Shown: one piece after another, positions 45,055-54,238 of the stretch | Layout: each line of letters opens with the position of its first letter | How positions within the stretch are numbered: the first letter of the stretch is position 1 | Source: Nevskiales bacterium | GTDB lineage: Bacteria; Pseudomonadota; Gammaproteobacteria; Nevskiales; Nevskiaceae | NCBI GenBank assembly: GCA_028698335.1 | Contig: JAQVDP010000016.1 | Location: 50,154 to 114,153 of the forward strand | Length of the DNA: 64,000 nucleotides | Reading direction: 5' to 3' | Program-made: the position numbers and the translations under genes | Notes under the pieces: model-generated | Told to the model about the DNA's origin: nothing | The model's database searches: none | Seen by the model: the letters and a program-made list of their open reading frames with translations, nothing else

Positions 45055-45473
45055 GTGCGCCGGCGCCCGCAGCCCACGGCCGGGAGCGGCCGCCGGTGAC
45101 AGGTCGCCGGATCGCGTTCGTCGCGACGATGTTGCTGTCGGCGCTCTGTACGCGGCCCGTTGCGGCAGCCGAGTTGGTGGTGTTCGTGCTCGATGCCTGT
45201 GCCCCCTGTGCACTGTTCGAGCGCCAGATCGGGCGGATCTATGCACGAACCGAAGAGGGGCGGCGCGCACCGCTGCGGCGCGTGGATTTCGAGGCGCAGA
45301 CGAGTGCCGACCTTGCATTCCTGGCGCCCGCCGAGGTCGCCCCGACCTTTGTCCTGGTCGACAACGGCGCCGAGATCGGCCGCTTCAGTGGGTATGCCAG
45401 TGACGAGCTGTTCTGGCTCAGCCTCAACGCCCTGCTGAACCGGCTGCCGGATCCCGCTGCGGACGATCGCTAG
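45051..45473 (+). CDS. SoxS-like periplasmic thioredoxin
   Basis: A 140-residue thioredoxin-fold protein with a signal or anchor segment (about 19-40, ending PVAAAE). The redox motif is CAPC in VLDACAPCALFERQIG. The cis-Pro strand is VAPTFVLVDNGAEIGRFSGY, followed by LFWLSLNALL. The pattern resembles SoxS, which reduces and reactivates SoxYZ, more than general thioredoxin. It overlaps the dioxygenase gene by four bases. Confidence 0.75.
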   Translation: MSAPAPAAHGRERPPVTGRRIAFVATMLLSALCTRPVAAAELVVFVLDACAPCALFERQIGRIYARTEEGRRAPLRRVDFEAQTSADLAFLAPAEVAPTFVLVDNGAEIGRFSGYASDELFWLSLNALLNRLPDPAADDR

Positions 45474-45508
45474 TCTGCGCGAACGCCCGCTGCGGCGATG
45501 CGGGGTGG

Positions 45509-48292
45509 TCAGTCCAGTGCTTTGCCGTCGGCATCGAGGACCGTCACCGTGCCCCAGCCCAGTTCGCGGATCGGCTGCTCGATCTTGTCGAGGTCGCCGA
45601 CGACGATCCATGTCAGGCCCTGCGGATGGATCAACTTCCGGGCCGCGGCGTTGATCGCGGCGGTATCCAGGGCCTCGGCGCGGGTGACGTAGTCGTTCCA
45701 GTAGCGGTCCGGAAGGCCGTAGGTCAGGATCGTCGTATACGAGCCGGCGATGTCGCCCGCGGTTTCGTTCTCGCCGGGCAGCGAGCGCACCAGGCTGTCG
45801 CGCGCGAACGCGACTTCGTCATCGCGTATCGGCGACGACTCGAGCGCCGATTCCAGCTCGCGCCGGATTTCGATCATCGAGTCGCGCGTGCGGTCGCTCT
45901 GCACCGGCGCGTAGGCGATGAATGGGCGCTGCGCCTTGGCGCCGGAGATCAGCGTCCGCGCGCCGTAGCTCCAGTGCTTGTCCTCGCGCAGATTCATGTT
46001 CAGCCGCGAGACGAAGTTGCCGCCCAGGGCGGTATTGGCGATCTGCATCGCCAGGTCGTCGGGATCCGAGCGCGGCGGTGCCACTTCCGCGGCGAGGATC
46101 AGCGACTGCTCGGCGCCGGTACGGTTGATCAGGTAGATCCGCGGCTGCGTCGGCCGCTCGACCCGGTCGAGCCGCTTGCTCGGCGGCGCGCCGTCCGGCG
46201 CCTGCCAGCGTCCGAAGCGCGCCTCGATCAGCGGCTTGATCTCGTCCATCGTCGTGTCGCCGACCACCAGCAGCGTTGCGGTGTCGGGTCGCAGCCAGCG
46301 CGCATAGAACGCGCGCAGATCGTCGACGCCGATCGCGTTGACGCTCTGTTCGGTGCCGGTGCCACTGCGCGGGTTGGCGTAGGCGTGGCCCTCGCCATAG
46401 ATCAGACGCGTGTACAGGCGCGAGGCGATGCCCAGCGGGGCGGCCTTTTCCTGCTGGATCTGTGCGAGCTGTAGCTTGCGCAGACGTTCCAGCTCTTCGG
46501 TCGGGAAAGTCGGTCGCAACAGGACGTCCGCATACAGGTCGAGGCTTGGCGCGAGCTTGGCCTTGAGCGCGTTGAGGCTGACGAAGGAGGTGTCGAGACT
46601 GGAGCCGGCGCCGATCTGTGCCCCGAGCGATTCCGCGCGCGCGGCCAGTTCGAGCGCGTCGTAGCGTCCGGCGCCCTCGTCGAGCATGTCCATGGTCAGT
46701 CGCGCGGTGCCGGCCTTGATCCCGGCGTCGGCGGCATAGCCGGCGTCGGCGATCAGGGTCATCTGCACGACCGGGGCGGCGTGACGCTGGGCCAGCGCGA
46801 TGGTCAGGCCGTTGTCGAGGGTGGCGCGCTCCAGCGGCGGCAGCTTGAGTTCGGGCGGCGCTCCCAGCGGCGGCAGCGCGCTACGGTCCGCGCCCGATCG
46901 GGCCGCCTGATAGTCGGGGAACGGTTCGACGGTCAGGGTGAACTGTCCGTCGTCGAGCCAGCGGCGTGCGACCTTGCGGATCTGCTTGGGCCTGGCTTCG
47001 CGGATTTCCCGCAGCTCGTCGGTATAGCGATCCGGCGTTCCGCAGTAGACCTGATACTGCGCCAGCATCGCCGATTTGCCACCAAAGCCGTCGATCCGCT
47101 CGAGCCCGCGGATCGCCGAAGCGAAGACCTTGGTGCGAACCCGTTCGAGTTCGTCGCGGGTCGGGCCGTCGTCGAGGAAGCGCTGCAGTTCCTCTCCGAT
47201 CGCGGCTTCCACCGCGTCGGGATCGGCGCCGGGGGCGACCATGGTGTCGATCATCAGCTGTGACCCGATCTCCAGCGGCGTCAGTCCGACATTGACCGAG
47301 GTCGCGAGGCGGTCGCGGTAGACCAGCCGCTCGTACAGGCGACTGTTCTTGCCGTCGCCGAGGACCGACGCGGCGACGCTGAGCAGGTTGGCGTCCGTGG
47401 CGCAGAAGCCGGGCACGTTCCAGACCTTGAAGATCCGCGTCTGCGGGACACGATCCTGCAGCACCGCCCGCTTGTTGCCGCGCATCTTGGCGACCCATTC
47501 GCTGGCCCGCTCGCGGGTCGGCCCCGGGGCGATGTCGCCGAAGTAGTGTTCGACCTTGGCCAGGACCGTCTCCGGGTCGACGTCCCCGGCGATCACCAGA
47601 ACGGCGTTGGCGGCACCGTAGTTGGCCTTGAACCACGACTTGACGTCGTCCAGCGTCGCCGCCTGCAGATCCTCGGACGATCCGATCGTGGTCCACGAAT
47701 AGGGATGACCGGCGGGGTAAGTCGCGCGGGCGATCAATTCCCGCACCTTGCCGTAGGGCTGGTTCTCGCCCTGGCGCTTTTCGTTGAGGACCACGCCGCG
47801 CTGCTCGTCGAGCTTCTGCTGGTCGATCGCGCCGAGCAGATGCCCCATACGATCGGATTCGAGCCAGAGGGTCATGTCGAGCGCGCTGGTCGGCACGTTC
47901 TGGAAATAGTTTGTGCGGTCGTACCAGGTGGTGCCGTTCATCTTGGTCGCGCCGGCGGGTTCGAGCGGACGGAAGAACTCGTCGTTGTAGTGCTCCGAGC
48001 CGTTGAACATCAGATGCTCGAACAGGTGCGCGAAGCCGGTGCGGCCGGGGCGCTCGTCCTTGCTGCCAACGTGATACCAGACGTTGACTGCGACCAGCGG
48101 CGCCTTGTGATCCTCGTGGATCAGCAGGGTCAGGCCATTGTCCAGCACATGGCGCTCGTAGGGAATCCGGACATCGGGAAACTCGGGCGCCGAAGCCGCG
48201 GTGGCCGGCGTGTGCCATGCGGCGAGGGTGGTGCCCAAGCAGAGCGTCACGGCCGCAAGCCAGCGGCCGCCCGAGCTGATTCGGTGGGTCAT
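45509..48292 (-). CDS. M16-family zinc peptidase (two-domain, exported)
   Basis: A 927-residue insulinase-type metalloprotease in one chain. The signal peptide (about 1-33) ends ATAAS. The N-terminal active half has the inverted zinc motif HLFEH (89-93), with a downstream Glu in GVVLNEKRQGEN. The C-terminal half (about 480-927) is the structural, inactive repeat without HxxEH. The start ATG 48292 gives the signal peptide; an upstream in-frame extension runs through ampD and is rejected. It is divergent from ampD. The substrate is unknown. Confidence 0.92.
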   Translation of the reverse strand: MTHRISSGGRWLAAVTLCLGTTLAAWHTPATAASAPEFPDVRIPYERHVLDNGLTLLIHEDHKAPLVAVNVWYHVGSKDERPGRTGFAHLFEHLMFNGSEHYNDEFFRPLEPAGATKMNGTTWYDRTNYFQNVPTSALDMTLWLESDRMGHLLGAIDQQKLDEQRGVVLNEKRQGENQPYGKVRELIARATYPAGHPYSWTTIGSSEDLQAATLDDVKSWFKANYGAANAVLVIAGDVDPETVLAKVEHYFGDIAPGPTRERASEWVAKMRGNKRAVLQDRVPQTRIFKVWNVPGFCATDANLLSVAASVLGDGKNSRLYERLVYRDRLATSVNVGLTPLEIGSQLMIDTMVAPGADPDAVEAAIGEELQRFLDDGPTRDELERVRTKVFASAIRGLERIDGFGGKSAMLAQYQVYCGTPDRYTDELREIREARPKQIRKVARRWLDDGQFTLTVEPFPDYQAARSGADRSALPPLGAPPELKLPPLERATLDNGLTIALAQRHAAPVVQMTLIADAGYAADAGIKAGTARLTMDMLDEGAGRYDALELAARAESLGAQIGAGSSLDTSFVSLNALKAKLAPSLDLYADVLLRPTFPTEELERLRKLQLAQIQQEKAAPLGIASRLYTRLIYGEGHAYANPRSGTGTEQSVNAIGVDDLRAFYARWLRPDTATLLVVGDTTMDEIKPLIEARFGRWQAPDGAPPSKRLDRVERPTQPRIYLINRTGAEQSLILAAEVAPPRSDPDDLAMQIANTALGGNFVSRLNMNLREDKHWSYGARTLISGAKAQRPFIAYAPVQSDRTRDSMIEIRRELESALESSPIRDDEVAFARDSLVRSLPGENETAGDIAGSYTTILTYGLPDRYWNDYVTRAEALDTAAINAAARKLIHPQGLTWIVVGDLDKIEQPIRELGWGTVTVLDADGKALD

Positions 48293-48358
48293 GATGGTTC
48301 CCGTGATGTCTTTGATGATGTTGATCGGGTCGTTCTGCGTAATATCATCGCGTGCAAC

Positions 48359-48967
48359 ATGAAACAGACGCCCCTGCAGAATAATGGTTCCGTCCGAGTG
48401 CCGCGTGGCGTCGAAACCGCATCGCCTGACTGGCTGCCGCGGGTACGCAGGGTCGCGTCGCCCAATTGCGATGCCCGTCCTGACCCCGACGATATCAGCC
48501 TGCTCGTGATTCATGGGATTTCGCTGCCGCCGGGCCGGTTCGGCGGGCCCTGGGTCGAGGCCTTGTTCACCAATACTCTGGATCCGGGCGCGGATCCCGC
48601 CTTTGCGTCGATCGCCGCATTGCGGGTGTCGGCGCATCTGTTCGTGCGCCGCGACGGGCGCACCGTCCAGTTCGTACCGCTGCGCCAGCGCGCGTGGCAC
48701 GCCGGGGTGTCGGCCTTCCAGGGGCGCGAGCGCTGCAACGACTACTCGATCGGGATCGAGCTCGAGGGCACCGACGAGCGCGCATACACCGAACGGCAGT
48801 ACCGCAGGCTCGTGGTGCTGTGCCGGCAGCTGATGCAGCGCTTTCCTGCGATCACGCCGAATCGCGTTGTCGGACATTCCGATATCGCGCCCGGGCGCAA
48901 GACCGATCCCGGACCGGCCTTCGACTGGATACGATTGAGGCGTGCGCTACGGGCTGGGGTAAAGTGA
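48359..48967 (+). CDS. ampD: 1,6-anhydro-N-acetylmuramyl-L-alanine amidase AmpD
   Basis: Cytosolic zinc amidase in peptidoglycan recycling, 202 residues. Zinc ligands fit VIHGISLP (first His), the VVGHSDIAPGRKTDPG motif (second His and the Asp) and the conserved WHAGVSAF. NDYSIGIELEGTD is the catalytic Glu block. ATG 48359 was chosen as the first start after the divergent spacer; reading further upstream would run antisense through the peptidase gene. It is followed by ampE, the usual pair controlling beta-lactamase induction in enterobacteria. Confidence 0.93.
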   Translation: MKQTPLQNNGSVRVPRGVETASPDWLPRVRRVASPNCDARPDPDDISLLVIHGISLPPGRFGGPWVEALFTNTLDPGADPAFASIAALRVSAHLFVRRDGRTVQFVPLRQRAWHAGVSAFQGRERCNDYSIGIELEGTDERAYTERQYRRLVVLCRQLMQRFPAITPNRVVGHSDIAPGRKTDPGPAFDWIRLRRALRAGVK

Positions 48968-48971
48968 CTCA

Positions 48972-49838
48972 ATGACGCTGATCGGGATTCTGCTGGCGCT
49001 CGGCATGGAGCGCGCACTGGGGCATTTCAGGGGATGGGGCCAGCCGGTTCTGTTCCTGGCGCTGATGCGCGGCCTGCATCGGATCGCGCCGGCGGGACTG
49101 TGGCGCTCTCAGGCGTTGCCGCTGCTGGTGGTCGTGATCCCGTCCGCGCTGGTCTGGTGGGGGCGGGAGCAGATCGGCAGCCCGCTGCTGGAGCTGGCGA
49201 TTTCCGCAACGATCCTGCTGCTGTGTCTCGGTCCGCGCGATCTGGCCGAAGAGGTGCACGAGCTGATCAAGGCCCGGGAGGCCGGCGACCGCGAGCGCGC
49301 CGAGCATCTTTCGCGGGCTTTGCAGCGGGGGCCGAATCCGGGCGAGTCGCATCGGACGTTGCTCGGGGCGCTGTTCATCCAGTCGCACGAGAAACTGTTC
49401 GGTGTGCTGATCTGGTTCTTCCTGGTCGGGCCAGCGGGCGCCGTTGCCTATCGCATTGCCAGCCGCCTGCCACGCTTCCTGTCCGAAACCGCGGCGGACT
49501 CTGGCGCGCTGCGCTGGGCCGACCTGATCCATGCCGCGCTGGCGTGGTTTCCCGCCCGCTGTACGGCGCTGCTGTTCGGAATGGCGGGCAGCCTGGACGA
49601 CGCGCTGCACGCCTGGCGCGCGTTGATGCGTGATCCGGAGCATGAATGGCGGATGCAGACCTGGGCCGTACTGGCCGAAGTGCCGACCGCATCGCTCGAC
49701 TTCGAGGAGGCCGACGGTGCCGCCGTGGTGCCGGCAACGCTCGAGGCGACGATGCGCGAGGTGCTGCGCATGCAGTGGCGGGCGTTGCTGATCCTGCTGG
49801 CGTGCTTCGCCCTGTTTGCGACCGGCACGTTGTTGTGA
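48972..49838 (+). CDS. ampE: Regulatory signalling modulator AmpE
   Basis: Inner-membrane protein of the AmpE/CobD-like family, 288 residues, with about four helices (near 40-60, 70-88, 135-160 and 270-288). It begins MTLIGILLALGMERALGHFR and contains RDLAEEVHELIKARE and the FIQSHEKLFGVLIWFFLVGPAGA block. In enterobacteria it modulates beta-lactamase signalling; its biochemical role is unknown. It lies 4 bases after ampD and overlaps btuF. Confidence 0.9.
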   Translation: MTLIGILLALGMERALGHFRGWGQPVLFLALMRGLHRIAPAGLWRSQALPLLVVVIPSALVWWGREQIGSPLLELAISATILLLCLGPRDLAEEVHELIKAREAGDRERAEHLSRALQRGPNPGESHRTLLGALFIQSHEKLFGVLIWFFLVGPAGAVAYRIASRLPRFLSETAADSGALRWADLIHAALAWFPARCTALLFGMAGSLDDALHAWRALMRDPEHEWRMQTWAVLAEVPTASLDFEEADGAAVVPATLEATMREVLRMQWRALLILLACFALFATGTLL

Positions 49839-50668
49839 GGCACGGCTGGATCGGGCTGGCGCTCCTGGCCTGCGCCGCGAGTGCCGCGGCGGCCGAGCGT
49901 GTGGTCACACTGGCGCCGCATCTGGCGGAACTGGTCTGCGCGGTCGATGCCTGCGAGCGGCTGGTCGGCGTCGTGGCGTATACGGACGCGCCCGCCGCGG
50001 CGGCGGCATTGCCTCAGGTCGGCGACGCGTTCAACGTCAATCTCGAGGCGGTCCTCGCGTTACAGCCGGATCTGATCCTGGCCTGGGATGCAGGGACGCC
50101 GGCATCGCGGATCCAGCGGCTCGAGTCGCTGGGGCTGCGCGTCGAGGTGATCGCGGTGCGGGGACTGGACGACATCGCCGACGCGCTCGAACGGGTCGGG
50201 ACGCTGGTCGGCGCGGCGGACGCCGGCCGGGACAGCGCCGAGCGTTATCGGCGGCGCCTCGGCGCATTGCGGCAGCGCTATGCGGATCGTGCCACGCTGC
50301 GCGCGTTCTATTTCACCCAGACCGATCCGCCGTTCAGCGTCAACCGACGCAGCCCGATCGACGAGGCCTTGCGGCTGTGTGGTGCCGACAATGTGTTCGC
50401 CGACATGCCGGCGATCGCCGGAGCCGTCAGCCTGGAGGCGATCGTGGCGGCGCGGCCGGAGGTGGCGATCTATTCCCTGCAGGAGGACTCCGCTGCGGTC
50501 GCGAAATTGTGGCGGCGCCTGCCGGCGCTGACGATCTCCGATCCGGCGCGGCAGGTGCGGGTCGATGCCAACACGCTGACCCGGCAGTCGCCGCGGGTGC
50601 TGGACGGGATCGATGCGCTGTGTCGGGGGCTCGACCGGGTCCGGGTGCTGAGCGCGGCGGACGACTAG
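49835..50668 (+). CDS. btuF: Periplasmic cobalamin-binding protein (BtuF-like)
   Basis: Substrate-binding protein of helical-backbone type, 277 residues, expected to deliver vitamin B12 to an ABC importer. The signal peptide (about 1-20) ends SAAAA. The body starts ERVVTLAPHLAELVCAVDA and has VGVVAYTDAPAAAAALPQVGD and the LQPDLILAWDAGTP motif. GTG 49835 overlaps the ampE stop (GTGA). No btuCD genes are visible nearby, although the adenosyltransferase and btuB are adjacent on the other strand. Confidence 0.82.
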   Translation: MRHGWIGLALLACAASAAAAERVVTLAPHLAELVCAVDACERLVGVVAYTDAPAAAAALPQVGDAFNVNLEAVLALQPDLILAWDAGTPASRIQRLESLGLRVEVIAVRGLDDIADALERVGTLVGAADAGRDSAERYRRRLGALRQRYADRATLRAFYFTQTDPPFSVNRRSPIDEALRLCGADNVFADMPAIAGAVSLEAIVAARPEVAIYSLQEDSAAVAKLWRRLPALTISDPARQVRVDANTLTRQSPRVLDGIDALCRGLDRVRVLSAADD

Positions 50669-51213
50669 CCGTTCTTGCGCCAGGTCGGCTCCGGCGCGTT
50701 GTCGCCGCGCCCGAGCTGCCGGGCAATCACGAACATCAGGTCTGACAGCCGGTTCAGGTAGCGCAGGCCGGTGTCGTTGGCCAGCGGGGCCTCCTGATGC
50801 ATGCGCCACAGCGTGCGCTCGGCGCGCCGGGCGACCGCGCGTACCAGGTGGGCGCTGGCGGCGGCCGGGCTGCCGCCCGGCAGAATGAATTCCTTGAGCG
50901 GTGGCAGCGCGGCGTTCAGATCGGCGAGCGCCTGATCCAGTGCCAGCACGTGGGTGTCGTCCAGGGCGCGGTGGCCCGGCAGGGCCAGTTCGCCGCCGAT
51001 GTCGAACAGGCGGTGCTGCACGGCCTCCAGCACCGCATCGATCGCGGCCGGCAGCCCGTGCGCGCGCAGCACGCCGACGTGGCTGTTGAGTTCGTCCACG
51101 TCGCCCATTGCGGTAAAACGTGCATCGGTCTTGGGCAGGCGCGAGCCGTCGGCGAGCCCGGAGGTCCCGCTGTCACCAGTGCGGGTTGCGATCTTGCTGA
51201 GGCGATGTCCCAT
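50665..51213 (-). CDS. Cob(I)yrinic acid a,c-diamide adenosyltransferase (PduO type)
   Basis: Transfers the adenosyl group of ATP to cob(I)alamin. The 182-residue product has the PduO signature TRTGDSGTSGLADGSRLPKTD split by its nucleotide loop, the RRAERTLW helix with catalytic Arg, and RYLNRLSDLMFVIAR near the C terminus. It converges with btuF by four bases and lies downstream of btuB on the same strand. The cluster is consistent with B12 salvage under riboswitch control. Confidence 0.93.
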   Translation of the reverse strand: MGHRLSKIATRTGDSGTSGLADGSRLPKTDARFTAMGDVDELNSHVGVLRAHGLPAAIDAVLEAVQHRLFDIGGELALPGHRALDDTHVLALDQALADLNAALPPLKEFILPGGSPAAASAHLVRAVARRAERTLWRMHQEAPLANDTGLRYLNRLSDLMFVIARQLGRGDNAPEPTWRKNG

Positions 51214-51270
51214 CGGAAGTCTCGGTTGTGCGGGCGGCGCCGGGGCGTTGGCCCCCGGCGCCGCAGGCTA

Positions 51271-53112
51271 TCAGTTTGAGTAGCGGAGCGTCAGGTAAGC
51301 CGTGCGCCCGGGTTGGGCGAAGCCCGCGGCGGTCTGATAGTCCTTGTCGAGCGCATTGTCGATCCGGGCCTGCAGCGACCAGGCGCGCGCGAACTGCAGC
51401 CGGCTGACGAGATTGAGCAGGGTGTAGCCGCCGCTTTCGGTGGCGGCGCCGCTTTGTGCGTCGACGTCCGGACGACGGCCCTGTGCGAGGACCTCGATCC
51501 CGGCCTCGTCGCGGCCGATCCGGTACAGGGCGCTGAAGTGGGCCGAGCGGCGTGCGCGGCGCAGCAGCGCCTCGCCGCTGCTGCGGTCCTCGGGGTCCTG
51601 GGCGATGCCGCCGGCATTGAAGGCCCAGCGTCCGGCTCGGGCGGTGTAGTCGAGCTCGAGCCCGCGGTTGCGGTAACGGTCGATGTTGACTGCGTGAAAG
51701 CCGAAGCTGGGATCGTCGGCCGGTGCGGCGGGATCGAAGACGACGGCGATGAGATCGTCGACATTGCTCTGAAACACGCTCAGGCGCAGCGACTGCGTCT
51801 GGCCGATCGACTGCTGCCAGAACATCTCGACGTTGGTGGCGCGTTCGGAATCGAGATCCGGATTGCCGCCGAAGCCGAAGCGGTCAGTTGCGTCGGGGGC
51901 GCGGAAGGCGGTCCCCGCAGCGGCGCCGACGCGGATGCGGTCGGTCAGGGACCAGCCGTATTCGGCATTCCAGGTCCACTGGCTGCCGAAGGCGTCATGG
52001 TCGGTGAACGCGGCCGCCAGCAGGGTCCGGTGCGGGCCGCGGTTCCATTCCTGCTGCAGGTATGCGGACCAGATGTCGCGATCTTCCTCGATCGGGGTTC
52101 CGTAGCTCAGCGCGTCCACCGACTCGCGTGCGTAGCGCAGGCCGCCGCTCAGTCGATACGTCGGGCCGAAGTCGAGGGTGTGATGCCAGTCGGCACTCGG
52201 GCGGACGGTGCGGACGCGATCCTTCTGCCCCAGATAGTTCGCCTGTTGCTGGCGGATGTCGTCGACCATGCGCCGCAGGCTCAACTCGGTGTGCCAGATG
52301 CCGGTGAGCGACAGGCGCGCATTGAGCTGCGCGACCTGGTTGCGGAAGTCCTGGTCCAGCGGCTGGTTGCCGAAGCCGGGATCGCAGAAGTCGACGTATT
52401 CGGTATTGCCTTCGGCATGGAAGAAGCGTGCGTCGTATTCGGCGCGTCCGGCTTTGCCGCCGGCATTGACCGCGAAGCTGTTGCGGTCATACCCCCGGTC
52501 CGGGCCGCCGAAGGCGCAGGGCGCGATCCCGTCGCTGTGGGCGGTCTGGGCCTGCAGGCCGATCCCGTGGTCGGCGCCGGCGAAGCTCGAATGCAGCGTC
52601 GCCTCACGCGTGCCGAGCGAACCTCCGCGCAGACTGCCGCCGATCGAGGTGCCGTCCGGTGCGCGCGTGATGATGTTGATGACGCCGGCGATCGCGTCCG
52701 ATCCGTAGAGCGTCGCGCGCGGGCCCTTGAGCACTTCGATCCGCTCGATCAGCTCCGGTGACAGATTCTGCAGCGCGGCGCCTCCCGCGGTGGCGGGGTT
52801 GAGGCGGGCGCCGTCGATCAGGATCAGGGTGTGATTCGACTCCCCGCCCCGCAGGAACACCGAGGTGACCTGGCCGGGGCCGCCGTTGCGGGCGATCTCG
52901 ACACCGGTCACGGTGCGCAACAGCTCGGCGATGTCGATCGCCTGGGCGCGCTCGATGTCGGCGCGGGTCAGAATGGTCAGGTCCGCCAGCGCCTGGCTCT
53001 GCGGCAGCGGCGTGCGCGTCGCGGTGACGGTGATCGGATCGAGCTGCTGGGTCGATTGCGCCCACGCGGGCACGGCAAAGGCCGCCAGGACGGCCAGGGT
53101 GACTGCTTTCAC
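51271..53112 (-). CDS. btuB: TonB-dependent vitamin B12 receptor BtuB
   Basis: Outer-membrane cobalamin receptor, 613 residues. The signal peptide ends PAWA. The TonB box is DPITVTATR, the plug domain has RNGGPGQVTSVFLRGGES and VLKGPRATLYGSDAIAG, and the barrel ends with LRYSN (aromatic near the end). GTG 53112 follows GGGAG by 6 bases and starts the signal peptide; longer starts lack these. The cobalamin riboswitch lies directly upstream on the same strand, which strongly supports B12 as substrate over siderophores. Confidence 0.93.
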   Translation of the reverse strand: MKAVTLAVLAAFAVPAWAQSTQQLDPITVTATRTPLPQSQALADLTILTRADIERAQAIDIAELLRTVTGVEIARNGGPGQVTSVFLRGGESNHTLILIDGARLNPATAGGAALQNLSPELIERIEVLKGPRATLYGSDAIAGVINIITRAPDGTSIGGSLRGGSLGTREATLHSSFAGADHGIGLQAQTAHSDGIAPCAFGGPDRGYDRNSFAVNAGGKAGRAEYDARFFHAEGNTEYVDFCDPGFGNQPLDQDFRNQVAQLNARLSLTGIWHTELSLRRMVDDIRQQQANYLGQKDRVRTVRPSADWHHTLDFGPTYRLSGGLRYARESVDALSYGTPIEEDRDIWSAYLQQEWNRGPHRTLLAAAFTDHDAFGSQWTWNAEYGWSLTDRIRVGAAAGTAFRAPDATDRFGFGGNPDLDSERATNVEMFWQQSIGQTQSLRLSVFQSNVDDLIAVVFDPAAPADDPSFGFHAVNIDRYRNRGLELDYTARAGRWAFNAGGIAQDPEDRSSGEALLRRARRSAHFSALYRIGRDEAGIEVLAQGRRPDVDAQSGAATESGGYTLLNLVSRLQFARAWSLQARIDNALDKDYQTAAGFAQPGRTAYLTLRYSN

Positions 53113-53171
53113 GGCATGCTCCCGTACCGCATCCCCGCGGTACATTGAGTGTGAGATTTCCGGCATGGGGC

Positions 53172-53355
53172 CGGGCCCGGCAGGCCGGTCTCCGGGCTTC
53201 TGGCGTGTTGTCTTGGAGGTCGTCTTCCCGACCGGAGGGTCAGTGACGGCGAGCCTTCTGGATTGCCAGTTACCGTTGCGGGGGCAGCGTGGGTTTCTCA
53301 CCCACTTCCCGTTTCACCGCACCAACGTGCGGCACCTGCGTGGCGGTATTGTAGC
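53172..53355 (-). ncRNA. Cobalamin riboswitch upstream of btuB
   Basis: Read on the minus strand, the leader contains the core CTGCCCCCGCAACGGTAA (53287-53270), preceded by GGGAA about 25 bases earlier. The B12 box AAGCCCGGAGACCGGCCTGCC-like element lies at 53199-53179. Order and spacing are those of the cobalamin riboswitch (RF00174 type). It ends about 60 bases before the btuB start. Binding of adenosylcobalamin should reduce btuB expression. Outer boundaries are approximate. Confidence 0.93.
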
Positions 53356-53404
53356 CCGGAGCGTGTTCGGGGCGGGTATCATGCGCGGCCCAAGGAGACT
53401 CGTT

Positions 53405-54220
53405 ATGAACAGCCCGCGCCCTTCCGCCGTGGTCGATGCGGCCCTGACCGCCGCCCGCGCCGCGTCCGACATCATCCGCAAAGCCTTTCGCGGCAATTTC
53501 GACGTGCAGTTCAAGGCCGACGCCAGCCCGGTGACGGAGGTCGACGTCGGTGCCGAACGGGCGATCAAGGCGGTGCTGCAGGAACGCTACCCGGAATACG
53601 GATTTTTCGGTGAGGAAACCGGACGCGACCATGCCGATGCCGACGATCTGTGGCTGGTCGACCCGATCGACGGGACCAAGGCCTTTGTCCGCGGTTATCC
53701 GGTGTTCTCGGTCCAGATCGGTCTGATGCGCCGGGGCGAGCTGGTCATGGGCGTCTCCTGTGCGCCGTGCTGGAACGAAGGGCTGGGCGAGCTGATCTGG
53801 GCCGAGTCCGGGCAGGGGGCCTGGCGCGGTCTGCTCGGTACGCCGCTCGACGCTTTCGAGCGCCTGCGGGTTTCGGAGATCGACCAGCTGGGCAAGGCGA
53901 CCCTGTCGACCGGCAATCTGGCGACACTGGCGGCGTCGCCGCAGTGGTCCGAGCTGGGACGTTTGATCCCGCAGCTCAACCGCATCCGCGGCTATGGCGA
54001 CTTCCTGCACTACCACTTCCTTGCGGCGGGCAAGCTCGATGCGGTGGTCGAGTCCGACGTGAACATTCTCGACATCGCCGCGTTGGCGGTGATCGTGCGC
54101 GAAGCCGGCGGGCGGTTCACCGATCTCGACGGCCGTCCGCTCGGCCTCGACACCCGGACGGTGCTGGCGAGCAACGGCAAGATGCACGACGCCTTCGCCG
54201 GGCTGGCGCTCGGCGGCTGA
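53405..54220 (+). CDS. hisN: Histidinol-phosphatase / inositol monophosphatase family (HisN)
   Basis: A 271-residue lithium-sensitive-type phosphatase. Metal-binding motifs are GFFGEETG, LVDPIDGTKAFVRGYP, and the C-terminal DVNILDIAALAVIVREAGG, where the usual Trp-Asp is Leu-Asp. The combination GTKAFVRGYP is typical of HisN-type histidinol phosphatases and not SuhB. GGAG lies 9 bases before the ATG. It is divergent from the riboswitch-btuB unit and convergent with the HAD gene. Confidence 0.85.
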   Translation: MNSPRPSAVVDAALTAARAASDIIRKAFRGNFDVQFKADASPVTEVDVGAERAIKAVLQERYPEYGFFGEETGRDHADADDLWLVDPIDGTKAFVRGYPVFSVQIGLMRRGELVMGVSCAPCWNEGLGELIWAESGQGAWRGLLGTPLDAFERLRVSEIDQLGKATLSTGNLATLAASPQWSELGRLIPQLNRIRGYGDFLHYHFLAAGKLDAVVESDVNILDIAALAVIVREAGGRFTDLDGRPLGLDTRTVLASNGKMHDAFAGLALGG

Positions 54221-54238
54221 CGTTTTCCGAGGGAAGAA

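Noticed and set aside
47546..48358. An upstream in-frame extension of ampD
   Set aside because: It runs antisense through the M16 peptidase gene; AmpD of normal length starts at 48359.
48293..48877. An upstream in-frame extension of the M16 peptidase
   Set aside because: It would overlap ampD antisense and would bury the signal peptide that starts at 48292.
52489..52504. ATACCCCCGGTCCGGG as a further repressor operator
   Set aside because: It has the left half and a C tract but no GTAT end, and lies inside btuB.
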